Source of the DNA: Candidatus Limivivens merdigallinarum
GTDB taxonomy: Bacteria > Bacillota > Clostridia > Lachnospirales > Lachnospiraceae
Direction of reading: 5' to 3'
DNA length: 62,396 nucleotides
NCBI GenBank assembly: GCA_018713105.1
Contig: DVFT01000222.1
Coordinates: forward strand, 1 to 62,396
Every line of letters starts with the position of its first letter. Positions within the stretch are counted from its first letter, which is position 1. The notes beneath the pieces were generated by a model. That model searched no databases. It was not told the DNA's origin and saw nothing but the letters and a program-made list of their open reading frames with translations. Position numbers and translations under genes: made by a program. Positions 7,404 to 22,281 of the stretch are shown here, piece by piece.

Positions 7404-8765
7404 ATGAAGAAAAAACTGATTAGCCTGTTGATGACGGCGGCCATGGTGGGTTCCATGATGAGCGGTATCGTTGCTTCCGCATCGGAAGAGACGGAAGCTG
7501 CGACGGAAGCGGCAAGCGAAGCTGCCGGAGAAAGTACAGGCGGCGGTACCAGCGACAGCTTGGAAGATGTTTCGGAACCGGTGACACTTTCCCTGATGGT
7601 TACTACAAGACCGAGCACCGATGCGAAAGACTTCTACCTGGATCTGCTTCCGGAACTGGTACATGAGAGATTCCCCAATATCACCATTGAAGTAGAACAG
7701 CTCCCGACCGATCAGTACAAGCAGACAGTCCGGTTAAGATTTGCCAGCGGCGAAGGCCCGGATCTCTTTACCTGGTGGGCGCAGAAGCAGGCAGAGGATC
7801 TGGTAATGGCAGAGTATGTAAGGGATCTGTCTGATTTCAGCCTTCTGGATAAGTTTGATTCTACAATCACGGAAGCTTATACCTTTGACGGCAAAGTTTA
7901 CGGTCTGCCTCTTGGAACCAGCTTCCTGACCACTTGGTATAACAAGGACATGTTCGCAGAGGTTGGATATGATACCTATCCTACCAACTGGGATGAATTC
8001 ATCGACGTATGCCAGAAGCTGAAAGATGCGGGATATACTCCGATCACCTGCGGCGACAACTCCAGTTTCGTCATTCAGTTCGCAATGTATCAGATCGGTG
8101 CGTCCGAGATCTATGCAGAGAATCCGGATTTCGACGATCAGCTCTATACCGGTGAGACCAGTTTCACTGATCAGTGCTGGGTAGACACTGTAACGAAGCT
8201 GCAGTATCTGTATGACAATGGATATGTAGTAGAAGACTCCCTTGGACTTTCCCAGGATCAGAGCCGTCAGCTCTTCATCGACGGGGAAGCAGCTATGATC
8301 TTTGACGGAAGCTTTGGATATACGCAGCTGATGAACCAGGGCGCAGCAGACTTCGAGAGAGGCATGTTCTGTGTACCGTCCAATGCAGAAGGCGAAGACT
8401 TCGTATGGAACTGGACGTCAGCAAACGCTCTGTTTACCAGCAACCTTTCCGATGATCTCCATCAGCAGGCATGCGATCTGGTAATGCAGTATTGGTTTGA
8501 CGAAGCATCCCCGCTCTTTGAGGCATGGGTTGAGAATACGACCGATATCATCGCGTTTGAAGGTGTATCTGACAGCAGAGATATGATCAATGAATATTTG
8601 GAGCGTTACCAGGATTATCAGAGTGTTGAGAACCTGAACAATGCTTGGCCGGAGGGCGTATCTGATGAAATGTGCTCCAGATTCCAGGAAGTAATTACCG
8701 GCGATGCCACACCCGAAGATGTATGCCAGGCAATGCAGGATAAATTCGAGGAGCTGGCAGGATAA
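7404..8765 (+). CDS. Extracellular sugar-binding protein, family 1 (CUT1 ABC importer)
   Basis: A 453-residue solute-binding protein. It has an N-terminal signal peptide (KKK, hydrophobic run, then ASAS) and a Glu/Ala/Ser-rich linker over about residues 27-55. The mature part shows the family-1 pattern (FASGEGPDLFTWW, VYGLPLGTSFLTTWYNKDMF). The lipobox cysteine expected for a Gram-positive anchored binding protein is absent, so signal peptidase I cleavage after ASA seems likely and anchoring is unclear. The site AAAAGGAGG precedes the ATG. It heads operon C with two permeases; the YesMN pair downstream probably controls it. The ligand is likely an oligosaccharide, given the neighbouring hydrolases. 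Confidence 0.9.
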   Translation: MKKKLISLLMTAAMVGSMMSGIVASASEETEAATEAASEAAGESTGGGTSDSLEDVSEPVTLSLMVTTRPSTDAKDFYLDLLPELVHERFPNITIEVEQLPTDQYKQTVRLRFASGEGPDLFTWWAQKQAEDLVMAEYVRDLSDFSLLDKFDSTITEAYTFDGKVYGLPLGTSFLTTWYNKDMFAEVGYDTYPTNWDEFIDVCQKLKDAGYTPITCGDNSSFVIQFAMYQIGASEIYAENPDFDDQLYTGETSFTDQCWVDTVTKLQYLYDNGYVVEDSLGLSQDQSRQLFIDGEAAMIFDGSFGYTQLMNQGAADFERGMFCVPSNAEGEDFVWNWTSANALFTSNLSDDLHQQACDLVMQYWFDEASPLFEAWVENTTDIIAFEGVSDSRDMINEYLERYQDYQSVENLNNAWPEGVSDEMCSRFQEVITGDATPEDVCQAMQDKFEELAG

Positions 8766-8799
8766 GCTGCAGTAATAGCTGAATAGGGTAGAACGGGTT

Positions 8800-8836
8800 A
8801 AGGCATTTGTAAACAGCATTTACAGATGCCTTCCTT
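8800..8836 (+). terminator. Attenuating hairpin between binding protein and permease genes
   Basis: Arms of 14 bases, AAGGCATTTGTAAA (8800-8813) and TTTACAGATGCCTT (8819-8832), pair with a single G-T wobble around a 5-base loop. Only a weak T tract follows. Such a hairpin usually lets the binding protein be made in excess over the permeases. Confidence 0.6.
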
Positions 8837-8875
8837 ATTACAGCCCATTTTCAGGAAATGGGAAAGGAGAGACAT

Positions 8876-9751
8876 ATGATTGATAAAAGAATAAGGAATG
8901 TCCTGTTGGTATTCATTATTCCAGCCCTCGCTTTTTATGTAATCTTCTGGATTTCACCGGTTTTGATGTCCTTCTATTACGGACTGACCAACTGGAGAGG
9001 ACTTGGAACCTATGATTTCATCGGACTGACCAATTATGAAAATCTGATCAAACAAGGAACGCTGTTTGATTCCATGGGCAACACCATCAAGTATACCTTG
9101 TTTGTCGTGATCTGGGGAAATGTCCAGGCGCTGGCGCTGGCTCTGATCCTGAATATGAAGCTGAGAGCCAGAGGTGTATTCCGTACAATCTTCTATATTC
9201 CGGCACTGTTCAGTACCATCGTAGTAGCCTTCCTGTGGAGTTATGTATATGCTCCCCGCTTTGGTATGATTTCTGAGATCTTCAGCATGTTGGGGATTTC
9301 TGACGCGCCCAACCTTCTGGGAAACAGGGCAACCTCTTTGTTTGCGGCAGCTTTTGTGGAGACCTGGAAAACATCCGGAACCATGACGATCATCTATCTG
9401 GCAGGACTTCAGAATATTTCAGATGAAGTCATTGAATCCGCAAAGATTGACGGCTGTACGGGATGGCAGGCAATCCGCTATGTCAAGATTCCGATGCTGT
9501 CCAATACCATCACTGTCAACGTGATGCTGGGGCTGATCGGCGGCTTCAAATCCTTCGATTATATCTTCGCACTGACCAGCGGAGGACCTGGAGATTCTTC
9601 CTCCACATTGATGTATACCATTTACAAGATGGCATTTGTGGAAATGCAGTACGGTAAAGCGGAGGCTCTGGCAGCCATGGCGTTTGTATTTATTCTGGTG
9701 GTTTCCATTGTCGTGCTGACGATCATGAAGAGAAAGGAGCTGGAGGCCTGA
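8876..9751 (+). CDS. Sugar ABC transporter permease (MalF/LplB-like)
   Basis: A 291-residue CUT1 permease with six hydrophobic segments. The ATPase-contacting EAA loop reads ESAKIDGCTGWQAIRYVKIPML near residue 190. I chose the ATG at 8876 (MIDKRI) because an AAGGAGAG site is 6-10 bases upstream; an in-frame ATG at 8858 precedes that site. It works with the next gene as the membrane pore. No ATPase is encoded here, so a shared MsmK/UgpC-type ATPase elsewhere is presumed. Confidence 0.92.
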   Translation: MIDKRIRNVLLVFIIPALAFYVIFWISPVLMSFYYGLTNWRGLGTYDFIGLTNYENLIKQGTLFDSMGNTIKYTLFVVIWGNVQALALALILNMKLRARGVFRTIFYIPALFSTIVVAFLWSYVYAPRFGMISEIFSMLGISDAPNLLGNRATSLFAAAFVETWKTSGTMTIIYLAGLQNISDEVIESAKIDGCTGWQAIRYVKIPMLSNTITVNVMLGLIGGFKSFDYIFALTSGGPGDSSSTLMYTIYKMAFVEMQYGKAEALAAMAFVFILVVSIVVLTIMKRKELEA

Positions 9752-10584
9752 TGAAAAAGCATACAAGAAATGAAATATTGGTTACAATAGCTCTCATAGT
9801 CTTTTTCCTGATTTTTCTTTCTCCAATTTTTATCGCGCTGTTTGGCTCCTTCAGGGAAATGACGGATACATCCAACTACCTGAGACTGTTCCATCCCATC
9901 AGTTTGGAAAGTTATACTACGGCTTTTGAGAGGATGAGTTATTTCAGGTCTTTGAAAAACAGCCTGCTGATTACGGTGATCAGCGTCGTAGTGCTTCTGA
10001 CCTGCTGTTCCATGGCAGGATACGCGATTGCAAGGCTCCGCGGAAAACTGGGAAGCTTTTTCCAGATCTTCTTCCTGGCTGGTATGATCGTATCGGCTCA
10101 GATGTCCATCATCCCGATGTACCAGGTTGTAAACAGTCTGGGAATTGGGAATACGATCATAGCTCCCATTTGCCTGTATGTGACGTCGGCTTTGCCGTTC
10201 TCCATCTTCCTGTATACGAACTTCATCAAATCCGGAGTTCCCTACAGCCTGGAGGAAGCGGCGAGAATTGACGGGGCAAGCATTCCCTTTACCTTTGTCC
10301 GGATCGTCATTCCGTTGACGAAACCGGCTCTGGTATCCCTGATCATCACCCAGGGCGTGCCGATCTGGAACGACTTCTTCTTCGGAATGTTGTTCCTCTC
10401 CTCACCGACCAAGAAGACCTTGCCTTTGATGATGCTGAACTTTATCGGTGATATGGAGAACGCAACCCAGTGGAATATGCTTTTCGCAGCATGTTTCTTA
10501 AGCGCACTGCCAATTCTGATCATTTACGCATTCCTGCAGCGTTACTTCGTTGGAGGACTGACAGTTGGAGCAGTGAAGGGATAA
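9751..10584 (+). CDS. Sugar ABC transporter permease (MalG/LplC-like)
   Basis: A 277-residue CUT1 permease with six membrane spans. The EAA loop reads EEAARIDGASIPFTFVRIVIPL near residue 165. Its ATG overlaps the stop codon of the first permease by one base (TGATG), so the two are translationally coupled. It is the last gene of operon C. Confidence 0.93.
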   Translation: MKKHTRNEILVTIALIVFFLIFLSPIFIALFGSFREMTDTSNYLRLFHPISLESYTTAFERMSYFRSLKNSLLITVISVVVLLTCCSMAGYAIARLRGKLGSFFQIFFLAGMIVSAQMSIIPMYQVVNSLGIGNTIIAPICLYVTSALPFSIFLYTNFIKSGVPYSLEEAARIDGASIPFTFVRIVIPLTKPALVSLIITQGVPIWNDFFFGMLFLSSPTKKTLPLMMLNFIGDMENATQWNMLFAACFLSALPILIIYAFLQRYFVGGLTVGAVKG

Positions 10585-10621
10585 AATTTGGAATATCAGT
10601 AGATTTATCAGATAAAACCGG

Positions 10622-10627
10622 TATAAT
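10622..10627 (+). promoter_or_regulatory. -10 box before sensor kinase gene
   Basis: A perfect TATAAT lies 40 bases before the YesM-like gene, in the 82-base gap after operon C. No good -35 is found at 16-18 bases, and the AAAAGT repeats of operons B and C are absent. The regulator genes may have their own weak promoter. Confidence 0.4.
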
Positions 10628-10666
10628 GGATATAAGTATGCAAATAGCAGGAATTGGGAGGCGACT

Positions 10667-12445
10667 ATGAAGATATGGAGAAGTATTCGCTTTAAGTATT
10701 TGTTGTGTCTGCTGGCTGTATCCATTTTGCCGGTTTTAATCTTGTTTTTTTATATTTCAAACAATAACCGGAATTTCTACAATAGTCAGGTGGAAACGGC
10801 AAGCTCCAGCGAGGTATTGAGGATCACCACACGCATCAATGAGAATTATCAGGATATCAGAGACCTGATCAGTTCCCTGATCTTCAGCACCTATGACGAC
10901 ATCAACTGCATCACCAGTATCTGTGAGCAGGAAGGGATCGGAAAGGAAATCACCGAGAGCCAGAGGCTTCAGAATTATCGGATGTTTAAATATGTCTGCG
11001 GCAACCTTCTGGAAAATGCCAGCAATGCAGACGGCGTCTATCTGTTCTGTGAGAACGGTCATGTATATTCCTATATGAAAAACCTCTATTACGGAATTGA
11101 AAAACATTATCAGGAGGATGCCTGGTATCAGGAGTTGACGGAAAGCAGCGCCGTGGAGGTAGCAGGGATGGCGCCTCTTGAACAGAATGTGTACGGTCAG
11201 GGGGATTCCTGCTTTTTGGCAGCGCGAAAATTCCAGAATGTCAGGGGAGATACCACAGCAGTTTTGGCAGTGGTGTGCAACGACAGCTTTTTCGAGGACA
11301 TCAGCAGAGGAGATAATCTGCCTTGGGGCAGCAGCCTGATCATTGATGGAAATGGGGATCTGGTCTATGGCAAGGCGGAGACCGACTTTCTGACGGAGGA
11401 ACAGCTTGCCAAAACTTCCGGGGTGGAAGAAGGGATTATCCATATGGAGGATGATATGAGCCGGGCGTTCGTATACGGAACGCTGGATATCAACGATTGG
11501 AAAGTGGTGTCCGCAATTTCCTTCTCTTCTTTTTATGAATTTTATATGGAGAACAGCAAGATGCTGTATCTTCTCATTGCCCTGGATCTGGTGTTTATCC
11601 TGGCAATTGTGTTTTGGATGGAGCGCCACAGCATCCGTCCGATCGTAAGGCTTTCCAAGGCAATGGAGACGACAGCCGAACAGGGATTGATCTTCCACAA
11701 TGAATATGAGGGGCGGAAGGACGAGATCGGGACGCTTTACGCTTACTATGAGAAGATGATCGATAGGATTAACCGCCTGATCAAAGAGAAGTACCAGAAC
11801 GAGATCAAGACGTTGAAGTCCAGGCTCAGAAACTTAACTTCCCAGATCAATGCCCATTTCATTTTTAACACACTGGAAAATATTTCCTGTCTGGCACAGA
11901 TAGAAGGAAATAGGCAGATCGTGACCATGTCCAAGTCCCTGGGGGATATGCTCCGCTACAGCATGGATTTTGAGGGGGATGTGATCCGTCTGGAAAAGGA
12001 AATCTACCATATACAGCAGTATCTGAACATCCAGGAGGTTCGGTTCGGCAATGAGATTTCGCTGAAGCTGGAACTGGAGGAGGGAACCAGAGAACGGAAG
12101 GTTATGAAATTCATGCTCCAGCCTATTGTGGAAAACGCCATCGAGCATGGAATGGCGGGGAAGGAGTTCCCTTGGAGCATTGCCATCCGTTCCTATTGCA
12201 AAGATAAGGAATTGTATATCGAGGTAGCGGACAACGGCGTCGGAATGGACGCGGATACCCTGGAGAAGGTGAGACGGAGGATCTATGAGCCCCAGGAAGT
12301 GGAGGAGGAGCTTCGCTGCTTCAACATCGGGCTGGTGAATATCCATGAGCGGATCCAGCTCATTTTTTCCAAGGATTACGGTCTTTCCATAGACAGCAAG
12401 GAACATGTAGGGACGACGGTGACGATACATATTCCATGGATTTAA
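10667..12445 (+). CDS. Sensor histidine kinase, YesM/LytS type
   Basis: A 592-residue membrane sensor. An N-terminal membrane segment (residues about 8-26) and a second near 297-317 flank an extracellular Cache-like sensor domain. HAMP follows, then the His_kinase domain with the phospho-accepting His397 in QINAHFIFNTLENI, and a C-terminal HATPase with N box (VENAIEHG) and DNGVGM. The usual QINPHF is QINAHF here. The next gene is its YesN-type response regulator. It presumably senses the sugar or the loaded binding protein of operon C. It starts after a GGGAGG site. Confidence 0.92.
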   Translation: MKIWRSIRFKYLLCLLAVSILPVLILFFYISNNNRNFYNSQVETASSSEVLRITTRINENYQDIRDLISSLIFSTYDDINCITSICEQEGIGKEITESQRLQNYRMFKYVCGNLLENASNADGVYLFCENGHVYSYMKNLYYGIEKHYQEDAWYQELTESSAVEVAGMAPLEQNVYGQGDSCFLAARKFQNVRGDTTAVLAVVCNDSFFEDISRGDNLPWGSSLIIDGNGDLVYGKAETDFLTEEQLAKTSGVEEGIIHMEDDMSRAFVYGTLDINDWKVVSAISFSSFYEFYMENSKMLYLLIALDLVFILAIVFWMERHSIRPIVRLSKAMETTAEQGLIFHNEYEGRKDEIGTLYAYYEKMIDRINRLIKEKYQNEIKTLKSRLRNLTSQINAHFIFNTLENISCLAQIEGNRQIVTMSKSLGDMLRYSMDFEGDVIRLEKEIYHIQQYLNIQEVRFGNEISLKLELEEGTRERKVMKFMLQPIVENAIEHGMAGKEFPWSIAIRSYCKDKELYIEVADNGVGMDADTLEKVRRRIYEPQEVEEELRCFNIGLVNIHERIQLIFSKDYGLSIDSKEHVGTTVTIHIPWI

Positions 12446-12459
12446 AAGGACAGCAAACG

Positions 12460-13986
12460 ATGTATACATATATTATAATTGATGATGAAAGGCTGATCCG
12501 GCTGGGGCTGATCAGCAAGGTAAAAGAAATAAAGAGTGAAGAGTTTACCTGTATCGGGGAGGCTGCCAACGGACAGGAGGGGCTGAAGCTGATCCGGGAG
12601 ACGAAGCCGGATATCGTGATTACGGATATGAAAATGGCGAAAATGGATGGGGTGGAATTTCTGCAGCGGCTTCAGCAGGAACAGCCGGGAATCCCAGTGA
12701 TCGTGATCAGCGGTTATAAGGCGTTTGACTATATGAATCAGGCGATCGAGCATGGGGTGGTGGGCTATGTGCTGAAGCCCTTTTCTTCGGAGGAGCTGGA
12801 AAAACAGCTTTTGAAAGCGGTGGCGCGTCTGGAGGAGCAGAGGAGCATCGTGAGGATGCAGGAGAAAACAGACCGCCTGGAGAAACGTATGGAGGGAATG
12901 GAATTCCTCAAGCTGATCATCGAGCCCTGGAATGTGGAACATGAGGAGAGCGGGCAATATGCGGTGAATCACTGGCATATTTTCGTAAGCATCTATATGA
13001 ATCTTCCGGAAGGGTTGAATTTTCTGAGGGAATGCGTGTGCCGTTACTATGGGAAAGAAGGGTATCTGCTCCTGGAAAATCCGGGGATCAACGGGCAGTA
13101 TTTCCTTTTGTTTGACGCTGGGGAGGAAGCCGCTCTGGATCAGATGGCAGAGAAGCTTCCCGAGTGTTTTGCCCTGATGAAAAGGAAGCAGGAGGAGGGC
13201 AAATTGTTTGCCTCTGTGTCGGAGCGTTTTCACGGGCTCCCCCTGCTGAACCGGGCTTACCAGAAAAACGAGCATATCCTGCGGGATGTCTATCTGACGG
13301 ATCAGTATCGCATTTTTTATGAAAAGACCTACGAGAAACACAAGAGGAAGCTGTTTTCAGAGGATGAACTGGCAACGCTTATGAGAACGTTGAAGTATGA
13401 GCAGGATGGGGTAAAGAAGGCCATGGGAGTGTTCTTTGAGAGATTTTCCATAGAACGGGATTCCCTGCTGGAGATCGGAACCGCCTGCAAGAAGCTTCTG
13501 GCAAAGGTAGACGAGTGGGCGGTGGAAAACCAGGTGGATACGGATGACATCATGGCAGTTTTTTATCAAAGATACCGTTTTCTGGATCATCTGGAGAAAA
13601 TGGAGAAGGAAATCTCCGGCTATGTGAATCTGATTTCTCTGTCCATCCGCAGGAAGAGCTATGGGGATGATTATCTCTATGAGCGCATGAACCAGTATAT
13701 CCAGGAGAACTATCACAAAAAAATCACCCTCCAGACCCTTGCCGACCAGTTCTACGTTTCGGCGGCTCAGTGCAGCAATATCCTCAAGGAACGGATGAAG
13801 AAGGGGTTAAATGTATATCTGCTGGAGATCCGCATTGAAAAGGCAAAGGAGCTTCTGGACAACACGTCCATGAGTGCGGAACAGATTTCCAAGGAGGTCG
13901 GCTACCCCAATCCCAAATATTTTTTCAGAATGTTTAAACAAGTCACTACCTTTACACCCATCGAGTACCGCAACAGGAGGAAGTAG
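12460..13986 (+). CDS. AraC-family response regulator, YesN type
   Basis: A 508-residue cytoplasmic regulator. The receiver domain (residues 1-120) has the acidic pair D8/D9, phospho-accepting D56 in VITDMKM and K in VLKPFS. A poorly conserved middle region of about 270 residues follows. The C-terminal AraC domain has two helix-turn-helix units (LQTLADQFYVSAAQCSNILK and SAEQISKEVGYPNPKYFFRMFK). I prefer the ATG at 12460 (MYTYIIID): the in-frame ATG at 12436 lies within the kinase gene and has no ribosome site. It likely binds the AAAAGTNACYW direct repeats before operons B and C. Confidence 0.92.
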   Translation: MYTYIIIDDERLIRLGLISKVKEIKSEEFTCIGEAANGQEGLKLIRETKPDIVITDMKMAKMDGVEFLQRLQQEQPGIPVIVISGYKAFDYMNQAIEHGVVGYVLKPFSSEELEKQLLKAVARLEEQRSIVRMQEKTDRLEKRMEGMEFLKLIIEPWNVEHEESGQYAVNHWHIFVSIYMNLPEGLNFLRECVCRYYGKEGYLLLENPGINGQYFLLFDAGEEAALDQMAEKLPECFALMKRKQEEGKLFASVSERFHGLPLLNRAYQKNEHILRDVYLTDQYRIFYEKTYEKHKRKLFSEDELATLMRTLKYEQDGVKKAMGVFFERFSIERDSLLEIGTACKKLLAKVDEWAVENQVDTDDIMAVFYQRYRFLDHLEKMEKEISGYVNLISLSIRRKSYGDDYLYERMNQYIQENYHKKITLQTLADQFYVSAAQCSNILKERMKKGLNVYLLEIRIEKAKELLDNTSMSAEQISKEVGYPNPKYFFRMFKQVTTFTPIEYRNRRK

Positions 13987-13988
13987 CG

Positions 13989-16900
13989 ATGTTTTATGAA
14001 GAAAAGAACGAAAAAGATTTAAGAAAAGAGCTGTTCCAAAACCCAGGAAGCGCCTATCGAGGCGCTCCTTTCTGGGCTTGGAACACAAAGCTGAATAAGG
14101 ATGCGCTGGTAGCCCAGGTTCATCAGTTTAAGGAGATGGGATTCGGAGGCTTCCATATCCACTGCCGGGTAGGTCTGGATACGGAATACCTGGGTGAAGA
14201 ATTTTTTGACTGTGTGAAAGCCTGCGAAGAGGAAGCAAAGAAGGAAGGGCTGTTTTGCTACCTCTACGATGAGGATCGCTGGCCTTCGGGGAGCGCCGGA
14301 GGGATTGTGACCAGGGACAGCCAGTACCGCACCCGATTTCTGGTGTTTTCCCCGGTGGGATACGTGGAAGAGGAGGAAGGCTCCTACATGGCTGCAGCGA
14401 AGGCGGTGAGGAGCCAAAACCGGAAGCATCTGGCATACTATTTCGTCCAGCTGGATCCGGAAGGTTATCTGGAGAGCTATGAATGTCTGGACCGGCTGCC
14501 GGAAGATAAGGAAAACGTCTGGGAAGCCTTTCTGGAGGTATCCGGAGATACCCCCTGGTTCAACAACCAGGCATACGTCAATACCCTGGATCCACGGGCT
14601 GTCCGCAAATTTCTGGATGTGACCCACGAACGGTATTATCAGGAACTGGGGGCTGACTTCGGGACGGAGATCAAAAGTATTTTTACCGATGAACCCCAGA
14701 CCACCCACAAGGGGATGCTGACGACGCCCTTTGACAAGGTACAGATCCTGACGGCATACACGGATGATTTTGATACGACCTTCCGGGGAAAATACGGGTA
14801 TTCCCTGTTGGAACATCTGCCGGAGGTTTTCTACGAAAAGGCGGGCGGAGACGATTACCAGGTGCGTTACCATTATCAGACCCATGTGATGGAGCGGTTC
14901 TCCGAGGCATTCGGGGATCAGATCGGCGAGTGGTGCAAAGAGCATGGGATCCACCTGACCGGGCATATGCTCAACGAATGGACGCTGCATTCCCAGACCC
15001 TGGCGATCGGGGAATGTATGCGTCCCATGAAGGAGTTTGGCATTCCGGGTGTGGATATGCTCTGCGACCGGCGGGAGTATTCCACCCTGAAACAGGCGGT
15101 CAGCGTGGCAAGGCAGGAGAACCGTGAAGGCGTGATGTGCGAGATCTACGGGGTAACCGGCTGGGGCTTCGACTTCCGAAACCACAAGCTGGCAGGAGAC
15201 TGGCAGGCAGCCCTGGGCGTCACCTTCCGGGTTCCCCATCTGACCTGGGTATCCATGGAGGGGGAAGCAAAGAGAGACTATCCGGCGTGTATCGGACGGC
15301 ATTCGCCGTGGTATCAGAGATACGGTCTGATCGAAGACCATTTTGCAAGGCTGAACACAGCGTTGACCAGGGGACATGCCTTAGTGCGGGTGGGAGTGAT
15401 CCATCCCATCGAGTCCTACTGGATGTATTGGGGAAACAAAGAGCAGACGGCGCTCCGGCGCCAGGAGCTGGAGGAGGGCTTTGAGCGGCTGATCCAATGG
15501 CTTCTGTTCGGCCTGATCGATTTCGACTTTATTTCGGAGGCTCTGCTGAGTGAAGAAGAGGAAGATGTTACCAGAGAAGGATTCCCCATGGGAGAAATGT
15601 CCTATCAGACGGTCCTGGTTCCGGAATGCAGTACCTTGAGGAGCAGTACGCTGAAACGGCTGGAAGCTTTTGCCGAAAAAGGCGGAAGGGTGATCTTCCT
15701 GGGAGCGGCGCCGGAGTTTGAGGACGCAAAGCGAAGCGATAGAGCCGGGAAGCTGGCCGCGAAAACAGAGCTGCTGCCCTTCAGCCGGGCCAGGATATTG
15801 GAGGCTCTGGAGAGAGAGAGGGATGTGGATATTGACGTATTTCCCATGGATGGAGTGGATCCTACGCGGATGAAACACAAGGAGGAGGGTAACCGGGCCT
15901 CCAATCTGATCTATCAGCTGCGTCAGGACGGGGAAAACAGATGGCTTTTCATCAGCCATGTGAACAAGCCTGTCAACGAACACATTACCTGGACAGAGCG
16001 GTGGAAGATCCGCATCCGGGGAGTTTTCAGCCCGGTATGGTATGATACGATGACCGGAAAGATCCAGTCGGTTCACGCCGATTATCAGGAGGGCTGGACG
16101 TTGATCGAGCATTTTGCTTCCCAGCATGGAAGCCTGCTTCTGAAACTGCTCCCGGGCAGGGTAGACGAGATCCCGGCAGAACAGGAGGGATCTAAACGGT
16201 CTGGAACCAACCAGACAGGCACGGGGGAGGGAGGCCGCCTGCCGAATCTGGAGTCAAAGGCCTGCCGATTGCTTCCGGAACCCAAATCCTACCATCTGCT
16301 GGAAGAGAATTGCCTGCTCCTTGATCAGGCAGAATATAGGTTCGATGGCGGCGCATGGCAGGAGAAGGAAGAGATCTTACGGATCGACAATCTGTTCCGG
16401 GAAGCGCTGGGGTATCCATTGAGAATGGAGGCACTGGCGCAGCCCTGGGTGAACCAGGACGAGGAGAAGCCGCAGCATGTGCTGACGCTCCGCTGCCAGG
16501 TGAGGTCGGAGATTTCACTGCCCGAGGTGTCCTTCTGTATGGAGCATCCGGAGAATGCGAAGATCGTCTGGAATGGAGCCACGATCCCGTATCAGGATGC
16601 GGGATACTATGTGGATGAGAGCATCCGGAAATGCAGGCTGCCGGGGCTTGAGAAAGGCGTCAACGAACTTGTGGTTTCGATTCCTTTCGGGAGGAAGACA
16701 AACGTGGAGTGGATGTATCTGTGCGGAGCGTTTGGAAGTAGGGCGACCGGGCGGGAAGGCATCATCACCCCGCTGCCTGAGAGGATTCTATACGGGGACT
16801 TCACCCGCCAGGATCTGGCCTTTTACGGAGGAAGCATAGACTATGTGACCGAGGTGGAAACCGACGAAGGAGAGCTGTTCCTGGAGATCTCCCACTACCG

Positions 16901-17188
16901 GGGAGCGCTGATGGACATTGCTCTGGACGGGGAGGAGAAGGGAGCTCTGTTCCTGGCTCCCTACCGGAAATCCCTGGGGCATGTGTCCAGGGGAACACAT
17001 GAGATCAGGATTCGTCTCTACGGAAACAGGATCAATTCCTTTGGCGCCGTCCACAACGCAAACGCAGCGGAAACCTGGTATGGCCCGAACCTCTGGAGAA
17101 CCGAAGGAAACAAGTGGAGCTATGAATACCAACTTTCCGAGATGGGAATTCTGACAGCTCCCGTCTGGTGGATAGAGAAGGAGAACGG

Positions 17189-17192
<4 letters not shown>
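13989..17192 (+). CDS. Large glycosyl hydrolase, GH106-like (putative alpha-L-rhamnosidase)
   Basis: A 1067-residue cytoplasmic protein without signal peptide. The N-terminal barrel pattern (YRGAPFWAWN, GFGGFHIHCRVGL, YLYDEDRWPSGSAGG) matches the GH106-like rhamnosidase superfamily, and the length fits. Other conserved pieces are FTDEPQ, HLTGHML and the GVIHPIESYW segment. The C-terminal part looks like beta-sandwich domains. It starts 2 bases after the YesN stop, so it is in the regulator operon. The next gene is a divergent paralogue and the third is a GH51 arabinofuranosidase, suggesting attack on a rhamnose- and arabinose-containing glycan. Substrate and catalytic residues are not certain; the whole family is varied. 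Confidence 0.75.
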
Positions 17193-21980
<4,788 letters not shown>

Positions 21981-21983
21981 GAG

Positions 21984-22256
21984 TTATTTCAACATATTCC
22001 CCCATGCCCCATCTTCGCACCAAAGATAATGTTCGCTGACTTCATCCTCCAGGAATAACCGGATCATATATTCCATCCCGCTTGCCAGCTTCAGTTTTGG
22101 AAGGTCGCAAAGCCTCACCCAGCGCATGGTTCCTTCCCTGGAAGAGACGAGAGTTCCGGAATATTCGTTGGTTTTAAAACAGAAGACAATGTAGCGGGAG
22201 CCGTCCTCGTTGAGCCACTGCTTTACCCAGCAAAGCCTGGGATGGGAGACCAGAAG
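21984..22256 (-). pseudogene. 5'-truncated NUDIX hydrolase (8-oxo-dGTP diphosphatase type) remnant
   Basis: Reading leftward from a TAG at 22257-22259, an open frame of 90 codons ends at TAA (21984-21986). It has no plausible start codon. The peptide begins LLVSHPRLCWVKQWL, then GSRYIVFCFKTNEYSGTLVSSREG and ends in a LFLEDEVSEHYLW-type tail. This matches the part just after the Nudix box in clostridial MutT-like proteins (normally E-E-T-G-L, then SHP-L). The catalytic Nudix box and N-terminus are missing. The SDR stop codon lies 25 bases upstream, so a deletion or insertion has joined the two. It is very likely non-functional. Confidence 0.75.
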
Positions 22257-22281
22257 CTATAGCTGCCTGTTTTTCTGTGCG

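Noticed and set aside
14019-15377. 452-codon open frame on the minus strand
   Set aside because: Antisense shadow of the first GH106-like gene; composition is that of a reversed coding frame.
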